Positions 38,363 through 47,812 of a stretch of 64,000 bases of DNA are shown in pieces. The position numbers were made by a program, and so were the translations under genes. Numbering within the stretch: position 1 is the first letter of the stretch; each line of letters opens with the position of its first letter. The notes under the pieces are model-generated. The model was not told the DNA's origin. It was given only the letters and a program-made list of their open reading frames with translations, and searched no databases. This DNA is from Neoroseomonas lacus. Lineage in GTDB: Bacteria > Pseudomonadota > Alphaproteobacteria > Acetobacterales > Acetobacteraceae. The stretch spans positions 248,001 through 312,000 of the forward strand of contig NZ_BMKW01000003.1 of NCBI RefSeq assembly GCF_014644535.1, written 5' to 3'.

Positions 38363-39331
38363 ATGAGCAAGGACGAGTTGGACATTCCAGAACATCTTCG
38401 CCCCGACCCATCGGAATGGTCCTTCGACATCGACGAGACCCTGTCGCGCGTCGTGACGCTGCGCAGCCATGTGCCGGCGGATGCCTTCACCACCCGCGCC
38501 CTGGGCACCGAGCGCGAAGGCAGCGGCGTCGTCATCCGCGACGGCCTGGTGCTGACCATCGGGTATCTGGTGACCGAGGCCGAGCAGATCTGGATCACAA
38601 CCGCGGATGGCCGCGTGGTGCCCGGCCACACCCTGGCGATCGACCAGGAAACCGGCTTTGGCCTGGTGCAGGCGCTGGGCAGGCTCGACGTGCCGCCGGT
38701 CGAGCTGGGCGACAGCGAGGCACTGCGCGTGGGCGCGCCGGTGCTGCTGGCCGCCGGCGGTGGCCGTGCCCAGGCGATCAGCGGCAAGCTCGTCGCCCGC
38801 CAGCCCTTCGCCGGCTATTGGGAATACTTGATCGAGGACGCGCTGTTCACCGCGCCGGCCCATCCCTCCTGGGGCGGTGCGGGGCTGTTCGGGCCTGACG
38901 GCAAGCTGATGGGCATTGGCTCCCTGGTGCTGCAGCAGGGCGAGGAAGGCCGGCGGCTCGACCTCAACATGGTGGTGCCGGTGCATCGGCTCTCGCCGGT
39001 GTTGAACGACCTCGTGACCTTGGGCCGGGTGAACCGGCCGGCACGCCCCTGGCTCGGCCTCTATGCCACCGAGGATGACGAGGGGGTGGCGATCGCCTCC
39101 CTCGCACCGGGTGGCCCGGCCGAGAAATCCGGTGTGCGTAGCGGCGACCGGGTGCTGAGCGTCGATGGCGCCGTGGTCACCGACCTTGCCGAGATGTGGC
39201 GTGCCGTCTGGGGCTGCGGCAATGCCGGGGCGATGGTGAAGCTGAAGCTCGGCCGCGCGCGTGGGTCGCGGGAGATCGCGGTGGTCTCGGCCGACCGCAC
39301 CAGCTTCCTCAAACATCCGCGGATGCATTGA
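38363..39331 (+). CDS. HtrA/S1C-like PDZ protein lacking the catalytic triad
   Basis: 322 aa. Trypsin-like fold of DegP/HtrA type (about residues 45-210) then a PDZ domain (about 220-310; PWLGLYATEDDEGVAIASLA, EKSGVRSGDRVLSVDG). The triad is absent: the TNNHVV His is Tyr68 (LTIGYLV), the DxxxD Asp is Gly98 (DQETGFGLV), and the GNSGG Ser is replaced in PSWGGAGLF. There is no signal peptide, so it should be cytoplasmic. Probably a non-catalytic binding protein or sensor. The ATG at 38363 is used; the stop overlaps the cupin start (TGATG), implying a functional partnership. Confidence 0.82.
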   Translation: MSKDELDIPEHLRPDPSEWSFDIDETLSRVVTLRSHVPADAFTTRALGTEREGSGVVIRDGLVLTIGYLVTEAEQIWITTADGRVVPGHTLAIDQETGFGLVQALGRLDVPPVELGDSEALRVGAPVLLAAGGGRAQAISGKLVARQPFAGYWEYLIEDALFTAPAHPSWGGAGLFGPDGKLMGIGSLVLQQGEEGRRLDLNMVVPVHRLSPVLNDLVTLGRVNRPARPWLGLYATEDDEGVAIASLAPGGPAEKSGVRSGDRVLSVDGAVVTDLAEMWRAVWGCGNAGAMVKLKLGRARGSREIAVVSADRTSFLKHPRMH

Positions 39332-39885
39332 TGCCGCGCGTGCTGGTCGTCCCGCCCGGGCAGGGCGAACAGCATTGGCAGCCCCAACCGGCCAATGGCT
39401 GGGTCGAATTGCTGACCACGCCCCGGCTGCCGGGTGCACCAGCGGGCTTCTCTGCCGGGCTCCAGGAATTGCCGCCGCTCGGCAAGATCCGCGAGCACGC
39501 CCACCCGGCGCAGACCGAGATTTTCTGGATCGTCGAGGGCGAGGCGCTCGCACGTCTCGATGGCGTGGTGCGGCGCATCACGGCGGGTACCTTCATGGTC
39601 GCGCCGCCGCATACCCGCCACGGCTTCATCAATGATGGCGGCGGGCCGTACCGCATGCTCTGGATGCTGGTGCCGGCGGGGCTTGAGGATTTCTTTGTCG
39701 CCATCGGCAAGCCGAAAGTCCCGGGGGCGGTGGACCCAACCCCCTATCCGCGCCCAGCCGACACCGGGGCGATCGAGCTGTCCACCGTCTTCGAGACACT
39801 GGACCCGCCACCCGCGCCGCCCTGGGACACCGCGCCGATCACCGACCCCGCCGTCCTGGACAGGCTGCGCCGCGAGGCGGTCTGA
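39331..39885 (+). CDS. Cupin-domain protein
   Basis: 184-aa single-cupin protein. Cupin motif 1 is HAHPAQTEIFWIVEGEALAR (about residues 53-72, with metal-binding His and Glu), and motif 2 is PPHTRHGFINDGGG. N- and C-terminal extensions show no other domain. Likely a metal-dependent dioxygenase, isomerase or a binding protein. Translation is coupled to the upstream HtrA-like gene through a one-base stop/start overlap. Confidence 0.85.
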   Translation: MPRVLVVPPGQGEQHWQPQPANGWVELLTTPRLPGAPAGFSAGLQELPPLGKIREHAHPAQTEIFWIVEGEALARLDGVVRRITAGTFMVAPPHTRHGFINDGGGPYRMLWMLVPAGLEDFFVAIGKPKVPGAVDPTPYPRPADTGAIELSTVFETLDPPPAPPWDTAPITDPAVLDRLRREAV

Positions 39886-39981
39886 CTGCCGAACGTCTTG
39901 CGGCGCCACCGCTTCGGGCCGAACATGCGTGCCGGGATAAAGGGCAGGCGACGAATCGCCGCCTACACCGGAGGAAACAAC

Positions 39982-41316
39982 ATGACCCGTGGCATCACGC
40001 GCCGCACGGCGCTCGCGGCCGGCGCCGGCTTGCTGGCGGCCCCGCCCCTCGTGCGCGAGGCCAATGCCCAATCCGCCTTCGACTGGAAACGATTCGCCGG
40101 CCAGAGGATCGAGGTCAGTCTGACCGCCAATCCGCGAAGCCAGATACTGATCCAGAACCAGCGCGAATTCGAGGACATGACCGGCATCCGCGTCGGTGCC
40201 GAGGCGATCCCCGAACAGCAGCACCGGCAGAAATTCGCCATCGAATTCGCCTCGGGCCGGCCGTCCTTCGACGTGGTTGGCATCAGCCTGCATGTGAACA
40301 AGCGCCAAGTCGGCAAGGCGCGCTGGTGCACCGACATCCGCGCGCTGATGGCCGACCCGGCCATCACGGCCCCTGATTTCGATTTCGCGGATTTCGGCGC
40401 CGGCGCGGTGGCCTACTCCACCCAGTCCGATGGGCGGATGGATACGCTGCCCGAATTCACCGACTACTTCATCCTGTACTACAACAAGGAACTGCTGGCG
40501 GCGCAGAACGTCGCACCGCCGGCGACCTACGACGAGATGTATGAAAGCGCCCGGCGGCTGAATGATTCGCGACGGCAGATCTACGGCAATGTCGGCCGCG
40601 GGCTGCGCAACGCCAATGTCGTGCTGTGGTCGTCCTTCCTGCTCGGCACCCAGCAGCGCGACTGCATCAATGCCGAACGCCAGCTGATCACCGACACGCC
40701 GGATGCGATCTGGGCCGGCGAATTCTACAAGAAGCTGCTGCGCGACTGCTCGCCGCCCGGCGTCTCAGGCTTCAACTGGAACGAAAGCCAGACCACCTTC
40801 ATGCAGGGCCGCGCCGCCTTCTGGCTCGATGGCGTCGGCTTCGCCGCCCCGCTTGAGGACCGCGCGCGTTCGCGCGTCGCCGGCAAGGTCGGCTACGCCG
40901 TGGTGCCACGCGGCCCGGCGCATCATCACTGCGCCATGTTCGGCACCGGCTTCGGCATCGCCGAGGCGAGCCAGAAGAAGGGCCCGGCCTGGCTTTACCT
41001 GCAATGGGCGACGAACAAGACCAACCAGCTGCGCTTCCTGACCTCCGGCGCGGGCTCGCCGGCGCGGACCTCGCCCTATCGCAATGAGGAGGCGATCAGC
41101 CAGTCGCGCTTCTCGCGCGAGTTCTTCGCCACGCTGGTCGAGAGCGCGCGCATCAGCCGCCCCGGCCTGCCAGAGATCGTGCCCGTCACCGAATTCCGCG
41201 ACACCATCGGCGCGGCGCTGACCAGCACGATCGGCGGCGCCGATGTGGCGACGGAACTCAAGCGCGCGACGGATGCCTTCCGCCCCGTGCTCGAACAGTC
41301 CGAGCGCGCAGGCTGA
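39982..41316 (+). CDS. Sugar-type ABC substrate-binding protein
   Basis: 444 aa of the type 1 extracellular solute-binding family. Signal RGITRRTALAAGAGLLAAPP ends near EANAQ. Segments: IEVSLTANPRSQILIQNQRE, FTDYFILYYNKELLAAQNVA, FMQGRAAFWLDGVGFAAPL. The Shine-Dalgarno GGAGGAAACAAC fixes the ATG at 39982. It is the first gene of a three-gene transporter operon with two permeases. Confidence 0.9.
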   Translation: MTRGITRRTALAAGAGLLAAPPLVREANAQSAFDWKRFAGQRIEVSLTANPRSQILIQNQREFEDMTGIRVGAEAIPEQQHRQKFAIEFASGRPSFDVVGISLHVNKRQVGKARWCTDIRALMADPAITAPDFDFADFGAGAVAYSTQSDGRMDTLPEFTDYFILYYNKELLAAQNVAPPATYDEMYESARRLNDSRRQIYGNVGRGLRNANVVLWSSFLLGTQQRDCINAERQLITDTPDAIWAGEFYKKLLRDCSPPGVSGFNWNESQTTFMQGRAAFWLDGVGFAAPLEDRARSRVAGKVGYAVVPRGPAHHHCAMFGTGFGIAEASQKKGPAWLYLQWATNKTNQLRFLTSGAGSPARTSPYRNEEAISQSRFSREFFATLVESARISRPGLPEIVPVTEFRDTIGAALTSTIGGADVATELKRATDAFRPVLEQSERAG

Positions 41317-41320
41317 GGCG

Positions 41321-42241
41321 ATGGCCGGCAGCACGACCACGCTGGATGGCGCGGCGGCGGGCACGACGCCCCGCCGCCGGCGCAACTATGCCCGCCAATA
41401 CTGGTGGTTCGTGGTGCCTTGCGGGGCGGTGGTGCTCGGCACCATCGTCTTTCCCTGGGTCTTCACGCTGTACATGTCACTGCACGACTACCATCTCGGC
41501 GGCGGGCAGACCTTCGCGGGGCTCGACAACTACCGCAAGCTGATCGCGGATGAGCGCTTCCTGTTCTCCATCATCCGCACGCTTTACTTCACCGCACTGG
41601 CGGTGGTGATCCCGATGGTGCTCGGGCTGCTGGCCGCCCTGGCCTTCCATCGCAAATTCCCGATGCGCGGGCTGGCGCGAACCGTCTTCATCCTGCCGAT
41701 GATGGCAACGCCGGTCGCCGTCGCGCTGGTCTGGACCATGATGTTCCACCCGCAGCTCGGCGTGCTGAACTGGCTGTTGCAACAGGTCGGCCTGCCGCCG
41801 TCGCTGTGGGTCTATTCGCCCGACACCGTCATTCCCACTCTGGTGATGGTCGAGGTCTGGCACTGGACGCCGCTGGTGATGCTGATCCTGCTGGGCGGCC
41901 TCGCCTCGCTGCCGGTCGACCCCTATGAGGCGGCGAAGATCGATGGCGCAACGCCGGTGCAGGCCTTCTGGCACATCACCCTGCCGCTGCTCGCCCCGTT
42001 CCTGGTGGTGGCGCTGATCATCCGCACCATCGATGCGCTGAAGGCCTTCGACACCATCTACGTGATCACCCAGGGCGGGCCGGGCACGGCGAGCGAGACG
42101 ATCAACATCTTCCTCTATCTCCAGGCCTTCGCCTACTACAACCTCGGCTATGCCAGCGCCGTCGTGGTGGTGTTCTTCGCCATCATCATCCTGCTCGCGA
42201 TGGTGCTGCTGTGGACCCGCGCGCGGGTGAGGAACGCGTGA
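41321..42241 (+). CDS. Sugar-type ABC permease (MalF-like)
   Basis: 306 aa, about six hydrophobic segments. An N-terminal PRRRRNYARQYWWFVVPCGA leads into TM1. The conserved EAA loop is PYEAAKIDGATPVQAFWHITLPLL. It starts 4 nt after the stop of the binding protein and ends with a one-base overlap with the second permease. Confidence 0.92.
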   Translation: MAGSTTTLDGAAAGTTPRRRRNYARQYWWFVVPCGAVVLGTIVFPWVFTLYMSLHDYHLGGGQTFAGLDNYRKLIADERFLFSIIRTLYFTALAVVIPMVLGLLAALAFHRKFPMRGLARTVFILPMMATPVAVALVWTMMFHPQLGVLNWLLQQVGLPPSLWVYSPDTVIPTLVMVEVWHWTPLVMLILLGGLASLPVDPYEAAKIDGATPVQAFWHITLPLLAPFLVVALIIRTIDALKAFDTIYVITQGGPGTASETINIFLYLQAFAYYNLGYASAVVVVFFAIIILLAMVLLWTRARVRNA

Positions 42242-43068
42242 TGCGCAAGCTCAAGCGCTTCGCGTGGAACATCAGCTTCGGCTTCGGCGTGCTGATGCTG
42301 GTCGCACCCGCCATCAGCGTCTTCCTGTGGATGCTGTCGTTGTCCCTCAAGACGGAGCTCGACAACACCGATTTCCCGCCAGTCTTCATCCCCAACCCGC
42401 CGGTGCTCGACAATTTCATCGCGGTGTTCGAGCGCAACGACTTCGTAAAATACGCGATCAACTCGGTGATCGTCTCCTTCACCGCGACCGGCCTCGCCAT
42501 TCTGTTCGGCGTGCCGGCGGGCTACGGCATCGCCAAGATGCGAGCGACCAACGCGGCCGTCGTCATCCTGATCGCCCGCATCACGCCCGGCCTGTCCTAC
42601 CTTATCCCGCTGTTCCTGCTGTTCCAATGGATCGGCCTGACCGGCACCTTGGCGCCGATCATCGTCACCCACCTGGTCATCACCGTGCCCATTGTGGTCT
42701 GGATCATGATCGGCTTCTTCGAGGGCCTGCCGGCCGAATTGGAGGAAGCCGCCCTGGTCGACGGCGCGACCATCTGGCAGGCCTTCCGCCACGTGGCGAT
42801 GCCGCTCGCACGGCCCGGCATCACGGTGGCGACCATCCTCGCCTTCATCTTCTCTTGGAACAACTTCATCTTCGCCATGGTGCTGGCGGGGCGGGAGACG
42901 CGCACCCTGCCGGTCGCGGTCAACAACATGCTGACCTTCGAGCAGATTTCCTGGGGCCCGCTGTCGGCCGCCGCGCTGCTGGTGACCGCCCCGGTGCTCC
43001 TGCTGACGCTGCTGGCGCAGAAGCAGATCGTCGCCGGGCTGACGGCCGGCGGCGTGAAAGGCGGCTGA
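42241..43068 (+). CDS. Sugar-type ABC permease (MalG-like)
   Basis: 275 aa with about six membrane segments. The EAA loop is ELEEAALVDGATIWQAFRHV, and FSWNNFIFAMVLAG is the typical penultimate helix region of MalG-type permeases. The ATG shares its A with the previous stop. No ATPase gene of the MalK/UgpC type follows or precedes. Confidence 0.92.
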   Translation: MRKLKRFAWNISFGFGVLMLVAPAISVFLWMLSLSLKTELDNTDFPPVFIPNPPVLDNFIAVFERNDFVKYAINSVIVSFTATGLAILFGVPAGYGIAKMRATNAAVVILIARITPGLSYLIPLFLLFQWIGLTGTLAPIIVTHLVITVPIVVWIMIGFFEGLPAELEEAALVDGATIWQAFRHVAMPLARPGITVATILAFIFSWNNFIFAMVLAGRETRTLPVAVNNMLTFEQISWGPLSAAALLVTAPVLLLTLLAQKQIVAGLTAGGVKGG

Positions 43069-43124
43069 CTCGCCTTTGCAATGGTGCCTAACCTGCCTAT
43101 GTTCGAATGCATAAGGAGGCTGCC

Positions 43125-43430
43125 ATGTCCCTGCATCGCATTCCGCCCCCCATCCGCTTCATGCTCTTGCATGGGTTGGTGGGTTTCGGCCTCTCGGCCA
43201 TGTTCGTGGCGGCGGTGCTGTGGGCCGATCCGGGCGGCGTGGGGCAACTGATCCTCAAGCATGGCGGCTTCCCGGTGGTGGCCATGCTGTGGTTCTTCAG
43301 CGGGCTGACCTTCGGCTCGGTGCAGATCGGCGCGGCAGTGATGCTGCAGGACGGCCAGGATGACGCCCCGCGTGGCGGCCACCGGCAGCGCCTGGAATCC
43401 GTGTCGGTGCCGGTGCGCGTCCGCCGCTGA
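43125..43430 (+). CDS. Small two-helix membrane protein of unknown function
   Basis: 101 aa with two hydrophobic segments (FMLLHGLVGFGLSAMFVAAV; VVAMLWFFSGLTFGSVQIGA) and a basic C-terminal tail. The Shine-Dalgarno AAGGAGG 5 nt before the ATG at 43125 supports expression. No family is recognised. It converges with the CMD gene with no intervening bases. Confidence 0.7.
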   Translation: MSLHRIPPPIRFMLLHGLVGFGLSAMFVAAVLWADPGGVGQLILKHGGFPVVAMLWFFSGLTFGSVQIGAAVMLQDGQDDAPRGGHRQRLESVSVPVRVRR

Positions 43431-43964
43431 TCAGGCCTCTTCCTCCTTCTCGATGCCGAGGACGGAGGAGAATCGGTTGAAGAACCCCGTGAGGGTGATG
43501 CGCAACGTCAACTCGACGATCTGCGCATCCGTGAAGTGTTCGCGCAGCGCACGAAACAGCCGTTCCGGCACGCGATGGCTATCCTCCCAGGCCGCGACCG
43601 AGAACGCGATCACCGCCCGGTCGCGCTCGGTCAGCGCCGGGTGGTCGCTGCCCGCCGGCAGGCCGGCCACCACCTCGGGCGGGATGCCCTCCACCGCCAG
43701 ATAGGGCTGGTGGTGGCCGATGCAGTAGTCGCAGGCATTCAGCTTCGAGACGACGACGATGGCCAGTTCCAGGCAGCGCCGCGGCAGGCTGCCCGCCGCG
43801 CGCAACTCCATCAGCATCGGCATCAGGTGCCGCAATGCCGCCGGCACATGGGCAAACACCTCCAACTGGCCCTCGAAGGGCCCATAGGTGGTCACATAGC
43901 GGTCCCAGATGGCGCTGAGTTCCGGCGCAAGATCTTCGGAGCGAAGCAGTTGGACGCGCGGCAT
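43431..43964 (-). CDS. Carboxymuconolactone decarboxylase-family (AhpD-like) protein
   Basis: 177 aa. The redox motif CDYCIGHH lies at about residues 78-85 with preceding SLPRRCLELAIVVVSKLNA. The CxxC plus His pattern matches the AhpD/CMD superfamily, often peroxidase-related or in antioxidant electron transfer. Both Cys are present, favouring a thiol-disulphide role over decarboxylation. The ATG at 43964 is used. Confidence 0.88.
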   Translation of the reverse strand: MPRVQLLRSEDLAPELSAIWDRYVTTYGPFEGQLEVFAHVPAALRHLMPMLMELRAAGSLPRRCLELAIVVVSKLNACDYCIGHHQPYLAVEGIPPEVVAGLPAGSDHPALTERDRAVIAFSVAAWEDSHRVPERLFRALREHFTDAQIVELTLRITLTGFFNRFSSVLGIEKEEEA

Positions 43965-44084
43965 GGGGCAGGCTCCTGGCGATGGGCGCGATGCTGATGC
44001 GCGCCAGGGGTGCCTGTCCAGCGCTGGACCTTCGCGCCGTCACGCGCGAGAGTCCCGCCAGCACAGCCCCTGAGGATACTGATC

Positions 44085-45506
44085 ATGCGGAACACGGAAG
44101 AAATCTGGCGTCTGGTCGATGCCAAGGCGCCCGACGCCATCGCCATGGCCGATCGCGTCTGGGGCATGCCCGAGCTCTGCTACGCCGAGGTGAAGTCCTG
44201 CGCCGAACACACCGCCCTGCTGGAACAGCATGGCTTCCGCGTGACGCGCGACGTCGCCGGCATCCCGACCGCGGTGATGGGTGAAGCGGGCGAGGGCGGT
44301 CCGGTCATCGCCATCCTCGGCGAATATGACGCGCTGCCGGGCCTGTCCAACGAAGCCGGCGTCGCCGAGCACAAGCCGCTGCCGGGCGACGGTTCGGGCC
44401 ATGGCTGCGGGCACAACCTGCTTGGCGCCGCCTCGCTGCTCGCCGCCTCCGCGGTGAAGGACTGGCTCGCCGAGAACGGCATCAAGGCGCGCGTGCGCTA
44501 CTACGGCTGCCCGGCCGAGGAAGGTGGCGCCGCCAAGGGCTTCATGGTCCGCGCCGGCACCTTTGATGATGTGGACATGGCGATCTGCTGGCACCCGGCC
44601 GCCTTCACCGGGGTAAATGAGGCGGTCTCGCTCGCCAATACGCGCATCGATTTCAGCTTCACCGGCCGCTCCTCCCATGCCGCCGCCGCGCCCGAACTTG
44701 GCCGCTCGGCGCTCGACGCGGTCGAGTTGATGAATGTCGGCGTCAACTACATGCGCGAGCACATGCCGTCCGACGCGCGCATCCACTACGCCTATCTCGA
44801 CGCTGGCGGCATTGCGCCGAACGTCGTGCAGGGCACCGCCAAGATCCGCTACCTGATCCGCGCCAAGGACCTGGTCGGGTTGAACCAGCTCGTCGCGCGC
44901 GTGCGCAAAATTGCCGATGGCGCGGCTCTGATGACCGAGACGAGCGTGACGACCAAGGTGGTCAGCGCGGTCTCCAACCTGCTCGGCAACACGCCGCTGG
45001 AGCAGGCAATGTACGACAACATGATCCGTCTCGGCGCGCCGGAATTCGACGAGGCCGACCGCGCCTATGCGCGCGAGATCCAGAAGACGTTGTCGGATGA
45101 GGACATCGCCACCGCCTTCCGTCGCCATGGTCTGAAGGTGGAGCGCGACAAGGCGCTGTGCGACATCATCGTGCCGCTGGATGCCAAGGGCGGCGGTGGC
45201 GTCGGCTCGACCGATGTGGGCGACGTCTCCTGGGCGGTGCCGACGGTGCAGGCGCGTGGCGCGACCTATGCGATCGGCACGCCGGGGCATTCGTGGCAGC
45301 TGACGGCGCAGGGCAAGTCGGGCATCGCCCATAAGGGCCTGGTGCATGTCGCGAAGATCATGGCGGGCACCGCGGTCGATGCCATCCAGAACCCGGCGCT
45401 GCTCGCCGCCGCCAAGGCCGACCACAAGGCGCGCACCGATGCGCACCCCTATGTCTGCCCGCTGCCGCCGGATGTGAATCCGCCGATCAAGATGTCGGCG
45501 GACTGA
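44085..45506 (+). CDS. M20-family amidohydrolase, AbgB-like
   Basis: 473 aa. Metal-binding sites of the M20D family are seen: HGCGHN (about residues 106-111), the Glu pair in CPAEEGGAAKG, and the later TPGHSWQLTAQGKSG. The layout matches subunit B of p-aminobenzoyl-glutamate hydrolase, which cleaves PABA-glutamate. No abgA partner is adjacent, so the substrate may be another N-acyl amino acid. The ATG at 44085 has GAGGA 10 nt upstream. It is convergent with the second Liv operon across a perfect hairpin. Confidence 0.9.
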   Translation: MRNTEEIWRLVDAKAPDAIAMADRVWGMPELCYAEVKSCAEHTALLEQHGFRVTRDVAGIPTAVMGEAGEGGPVIAILGEYDALPGLSNEAGVAEHKPLPGDGSGHGCGHNLLGAASLLAASAVKDWLAENGIKARVRYYGCPAEEGGAAKGFMVRAGTFDDVDMAICWHPAAFTGVNEAVSLANTRIDFSFTGRSSHAAAAPELGRSALDAVELMNVGVNYMREHMPSDARIHYAYLDAGGIAPNVVQGTAKIRYLIRAKDLVGLNQLVARVRKIADGAALMTETSVTTKVVSAVSNLLGNTPLEQAMYDNMIRLGAPEFDEADRAYAREIQKTLSDEDIATAFRRHGLKVERDKALCDIIVPLDAKGGGGVGSTDVGDVSWAVPTVQARGATYAIGTPGHSWQLTAQGKSGIAHKGLVHVAKIMAGTAVDAIQNPALLAAAKADHKARTDAHPYVCPLPPDVNPPIKMSAD

Positions 45507-45514
45507 CCCTCTTG

Positions 45515-45544
45515 GCGAGGCCGCGCGGCATGGCGCGGCCTCGC
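45515..45544. terminator. 12-bp perfect hairpin between convergent genes
   Basis: GCGAGGCCGCGC-GGCATG-GCGCGGCCTCGC, lying between the stops of the M20 gene and the Liv-type binding-protein gene. Its position suits a bidirectional terminator; T runs are short. Confidence 0.65.
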
Positions 45545-45552
45545 ATCGTTAG

Positions 45553-46755
45553 TCAGACGTTGGCACCTTCGATGACGTCGCCGAAGCGTTCCCAATGCTC
45601 GCCGCTCCACTTCTGCAACTGCATCTGGCGGATCGGGTGGAAGTTGGTCGGGCTGGTGTTCACCTTGATGCCCGGCAGCAGCAGCGGCACCTCCAAGTCA
45701 TGCAGATTGGCGACCTGGCGCATGATGTTCTCGCGCGAGAAGTCGCCCTCGCACTGCTTCAGCACCTGCAGCATCGTCGTGCTGGCATTGAAGGCGGTGG
45801 CGTAGCCGCTGTCGGTGATGTCGCCTTCCGGCAGGTACTTCCGCATCCATTCGCGCCAGCTTCGCATGCCGGGATCGTTGGCCCAGGTCGCGTCGGTGAT
45901 GTCCTTCTGATAGGCGGAGGTGATGATGCCGATGCCGCGCTCCGGCCCGGCCGGACGCATCACCGCGGCGATCGAGATCGACACATTCGACAGGAAATGC
46001 ATCGGGTGCCAGCCGATATCATGTATCTTGCGAATGGTTTGCGCCGCGAATTTCGGCGTCGCCGCGGTGACCATCACATCGGCGCCGCTGCCCCGTAGGG
46101 AGACGACCTGTGAATCGACGGTCGGATCCGTCACCTCGTAGGACGCCGTGGTGACCATGCCATCGAACCGGCTGCCCAGCACGTCCTTCACGCCGGTCAC
46201 GTAGTCCTTGCCGAAATCGTCGTTCTGGTAAAGCAGCGCGATCTTCGCGTTCGGCTTCTGCTCCAGCATGTATTTGGCGTAAATCTGCGCCTCGGTCCGG
46301 TAGCTCGGCTGCCAGCCGATGGTCCAGGGTGTGTCCTGGTAGTTGCCCCACTTGTCCGCGCCCGTCGCGAGGAACAGATGCGGTACACGACGCTGGTTGG
46401 TGTAGCGCACGATCGCCGAATTCGACGGCGTGCCGAGCGTGTGGAACAGCAGCGCGACATGGTCCTGCTCGACCAGCCGACGGGTCTGCTCCACCGCGCG
46501 CGGCGGGCTGTAGCCGTCATCGTAGCTGATGAAGTTGATCTGCCTTCCGCCGACACCGCCCTGGTCGTTGACCATCTTGAAAAAGGCGGCGTCGCCACGG
46601 CCGATCACGCCATAGGCGGAGGCCGGCCCGCTATAGGGCATGAAGTTGCCGATCTTGAGCTCGGTCGCCGTAACGCCGACCGTGACCGCATGCCCAAGCC
46701 GCGGCACGGCCAGCAGCGCCGCCGACGAAGCCAGAAGAGTGCGCCGTTGCATCAT
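45553..46755 (-). CDS. Liv-type ABC substrate-binding protein (second operon)
   Basis: 400 aa, Peripla_BP_6. The signal MMQRRTLLASSAALLAVPRL ends at HAVTVG. Segments: LKIGNFMPYSGPASAYGVIG, INFISYDDGYSPPRAVEQTR, KIALLYQNDDFGKDYVTGV. Two consecutive ATG codons at 46755 and 46752; GGGAGGA upstream suits the first. It is the last gene of the order livG-livF-livH-livM-binding protein, unlike the first operon where the binding protein leads. Confidence 0.92.
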   Translation of the reverse strand: MMQRRTLLASSAALLAVPRLGHAVTVGVTATELKIGNFMPYSGPASAYGVIGRGDAAFFKMVNDQGGVGGRQINFISYDDGYSPPRAVEQTRRLVEQDHVALLFHTLGTPSNSAIVRYTNQRRVPHLFLATGADKWGNYQDTPWTIGWQPSYRTEAQIYAKYMLEQKPNAKIALLYQNDDFGKDYVTGVKDVLGSRFDGMVTTASYEVTDPTVDSQVVSLRGSGADVMVTAATPKFAAQTIRKIHDIGWHPMHFLSNVSISIAAVMRPAGPERGIGIITSAYQKDITDATWANDPGMRSWREWMRKYLPEGDITDSGYATAFNASTTMLQVLKQCEGDFSRENIMRQVANLHDLEVPLLLPGIKVNTSPTNFHPIRQMQLQKWSGEHWERFGDVIEGANV

Positions 46756-46783
46756 TGTCGTTGTCCTCCCTTGAAAGTTTCGT

Positions 46784-47809
46784 TCAATCCTGCCGGCGCT
46801 TGCGGAACAGCGCCGCGATGCGGCGCGGGAATCCGGCGAAGCCTTGCGGCAGCAGGTACAAGAAGAAGATCAGGATGACGCCGTAGATGACCCCGGGTGC
46901 CGCGCGCGACACGGATTCGGCGACGTTCGGCAGGAACACGATGAACAGCCCGCCAAAGATCGGCCCGACGATCGACCCGACGCCGCCCACCACCATGCCG
47001 ACGAACAGATTGATCGACAGTTCGACGTTGAAACTGTCCGGCGCCACATATTCCACTGCGATGGCGCTGAGCGCGCCGGCCAGGCCCGTGATCCCCGCGC
47101 TCAGCGCGAAGGTGCGCGTCTTGATGCGGGCGATATCCATGCCCATCGCCTCGGCGGCTGTCGGATGGTCGCGAATGGAACGCATGGCACGTCCGATCCG
47201 GCTGTGCAGCAGGTTCGCCATCATCAGGAACAGCAAGGCGGCGAGCGTCAGCACAAACAAGTACAGGTACTGGTCATTGTTGAGCCCGGTGAATTCCGGC
47301 GCGTCGGGCTTCACCAGGAAGGTGCCCTGCACGCCGCCGGTCCAATCCTCCACGCCCCTATACTTCAGGATTTGCGGCACCGCGACGGCGAGCGAGAAGG
47401 TCGTCAGCGCCAGATACAGCCCGCCGAGGCGCAGCGCCGGGAAGCCGACACCGAATCCGAGCACGCCGCACACCACCGCCGCGATTGGCAGCGTCTCCCA
47501 GTAGGGCATGTCGAAATGCGTCATCAGGATCGCGGTGGTATAAGCGCCGACCGCATAGAAGGCGCCGTGCCCGAGCGAGATCTGACCATTGAATCCGGTG
47601 ACGATGTTCAGCCCCAGGATGGCGATGGCATAGGTCCCTGCCAGGGTGAGCTGGAACAATTGGTAGCTGCTGGCGAAGGCGATCGGCACCGCCGCCGCCA
47701 TCGCGAAGGCGAGCAGGATGATCGCCGCGCGCAGCAGGTTCACCCCCGGTGCGACCGGCACCACCTCCGTACCGAGCGTGCCGCCGATCGGCTGTTGGCT
47801 CGTGCTCAT
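46784..47809 (-). CDS. livM: Liv-type ABC permease LivM (second operon)
   Basis: 341 aa with about nine hydrophobic segments. Family segments: LGLNIVTGFNGQISLGHGAF and AMRSIRDHPTAAEAMGMDIA, the loop contacting the ATPase. It follows livH by 3 nt and precedes the binding-protein gene by 28 nt. Confidence 0.93.
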   Translation of the reverse strand: MSTSQQPIGGTLGTEVVPVAPGVNLLRAAIILLAFAMAAAVPIAFASSYQLFQLTLAGTYAIAILGLNIVTGFNGQISLGHGAFYAVGAYTTAILMTHFDMPYWETLPIAAVVCGVLGFGVGFPALRLGGLYLALTTFSLAVAVPQILKYRGVEDWTGGVQGTFLVKPDAPEFTGLNNDQYLYLFVLTLAALLFLMMANLLHSRIGRAMRSIRDHPTAAEAMGMDIARIKTRTFALSAGITGLAGALSAIAVEYVAPDSFNVELSINLFVGMVVGGVGSIVGPIFGGLFIVFLPNVAESVSRAAPGVIYGVILIFFLYLLPQGFAGFPRRIAALFRKRRQD

Positions 47810-47812
47810 GGC

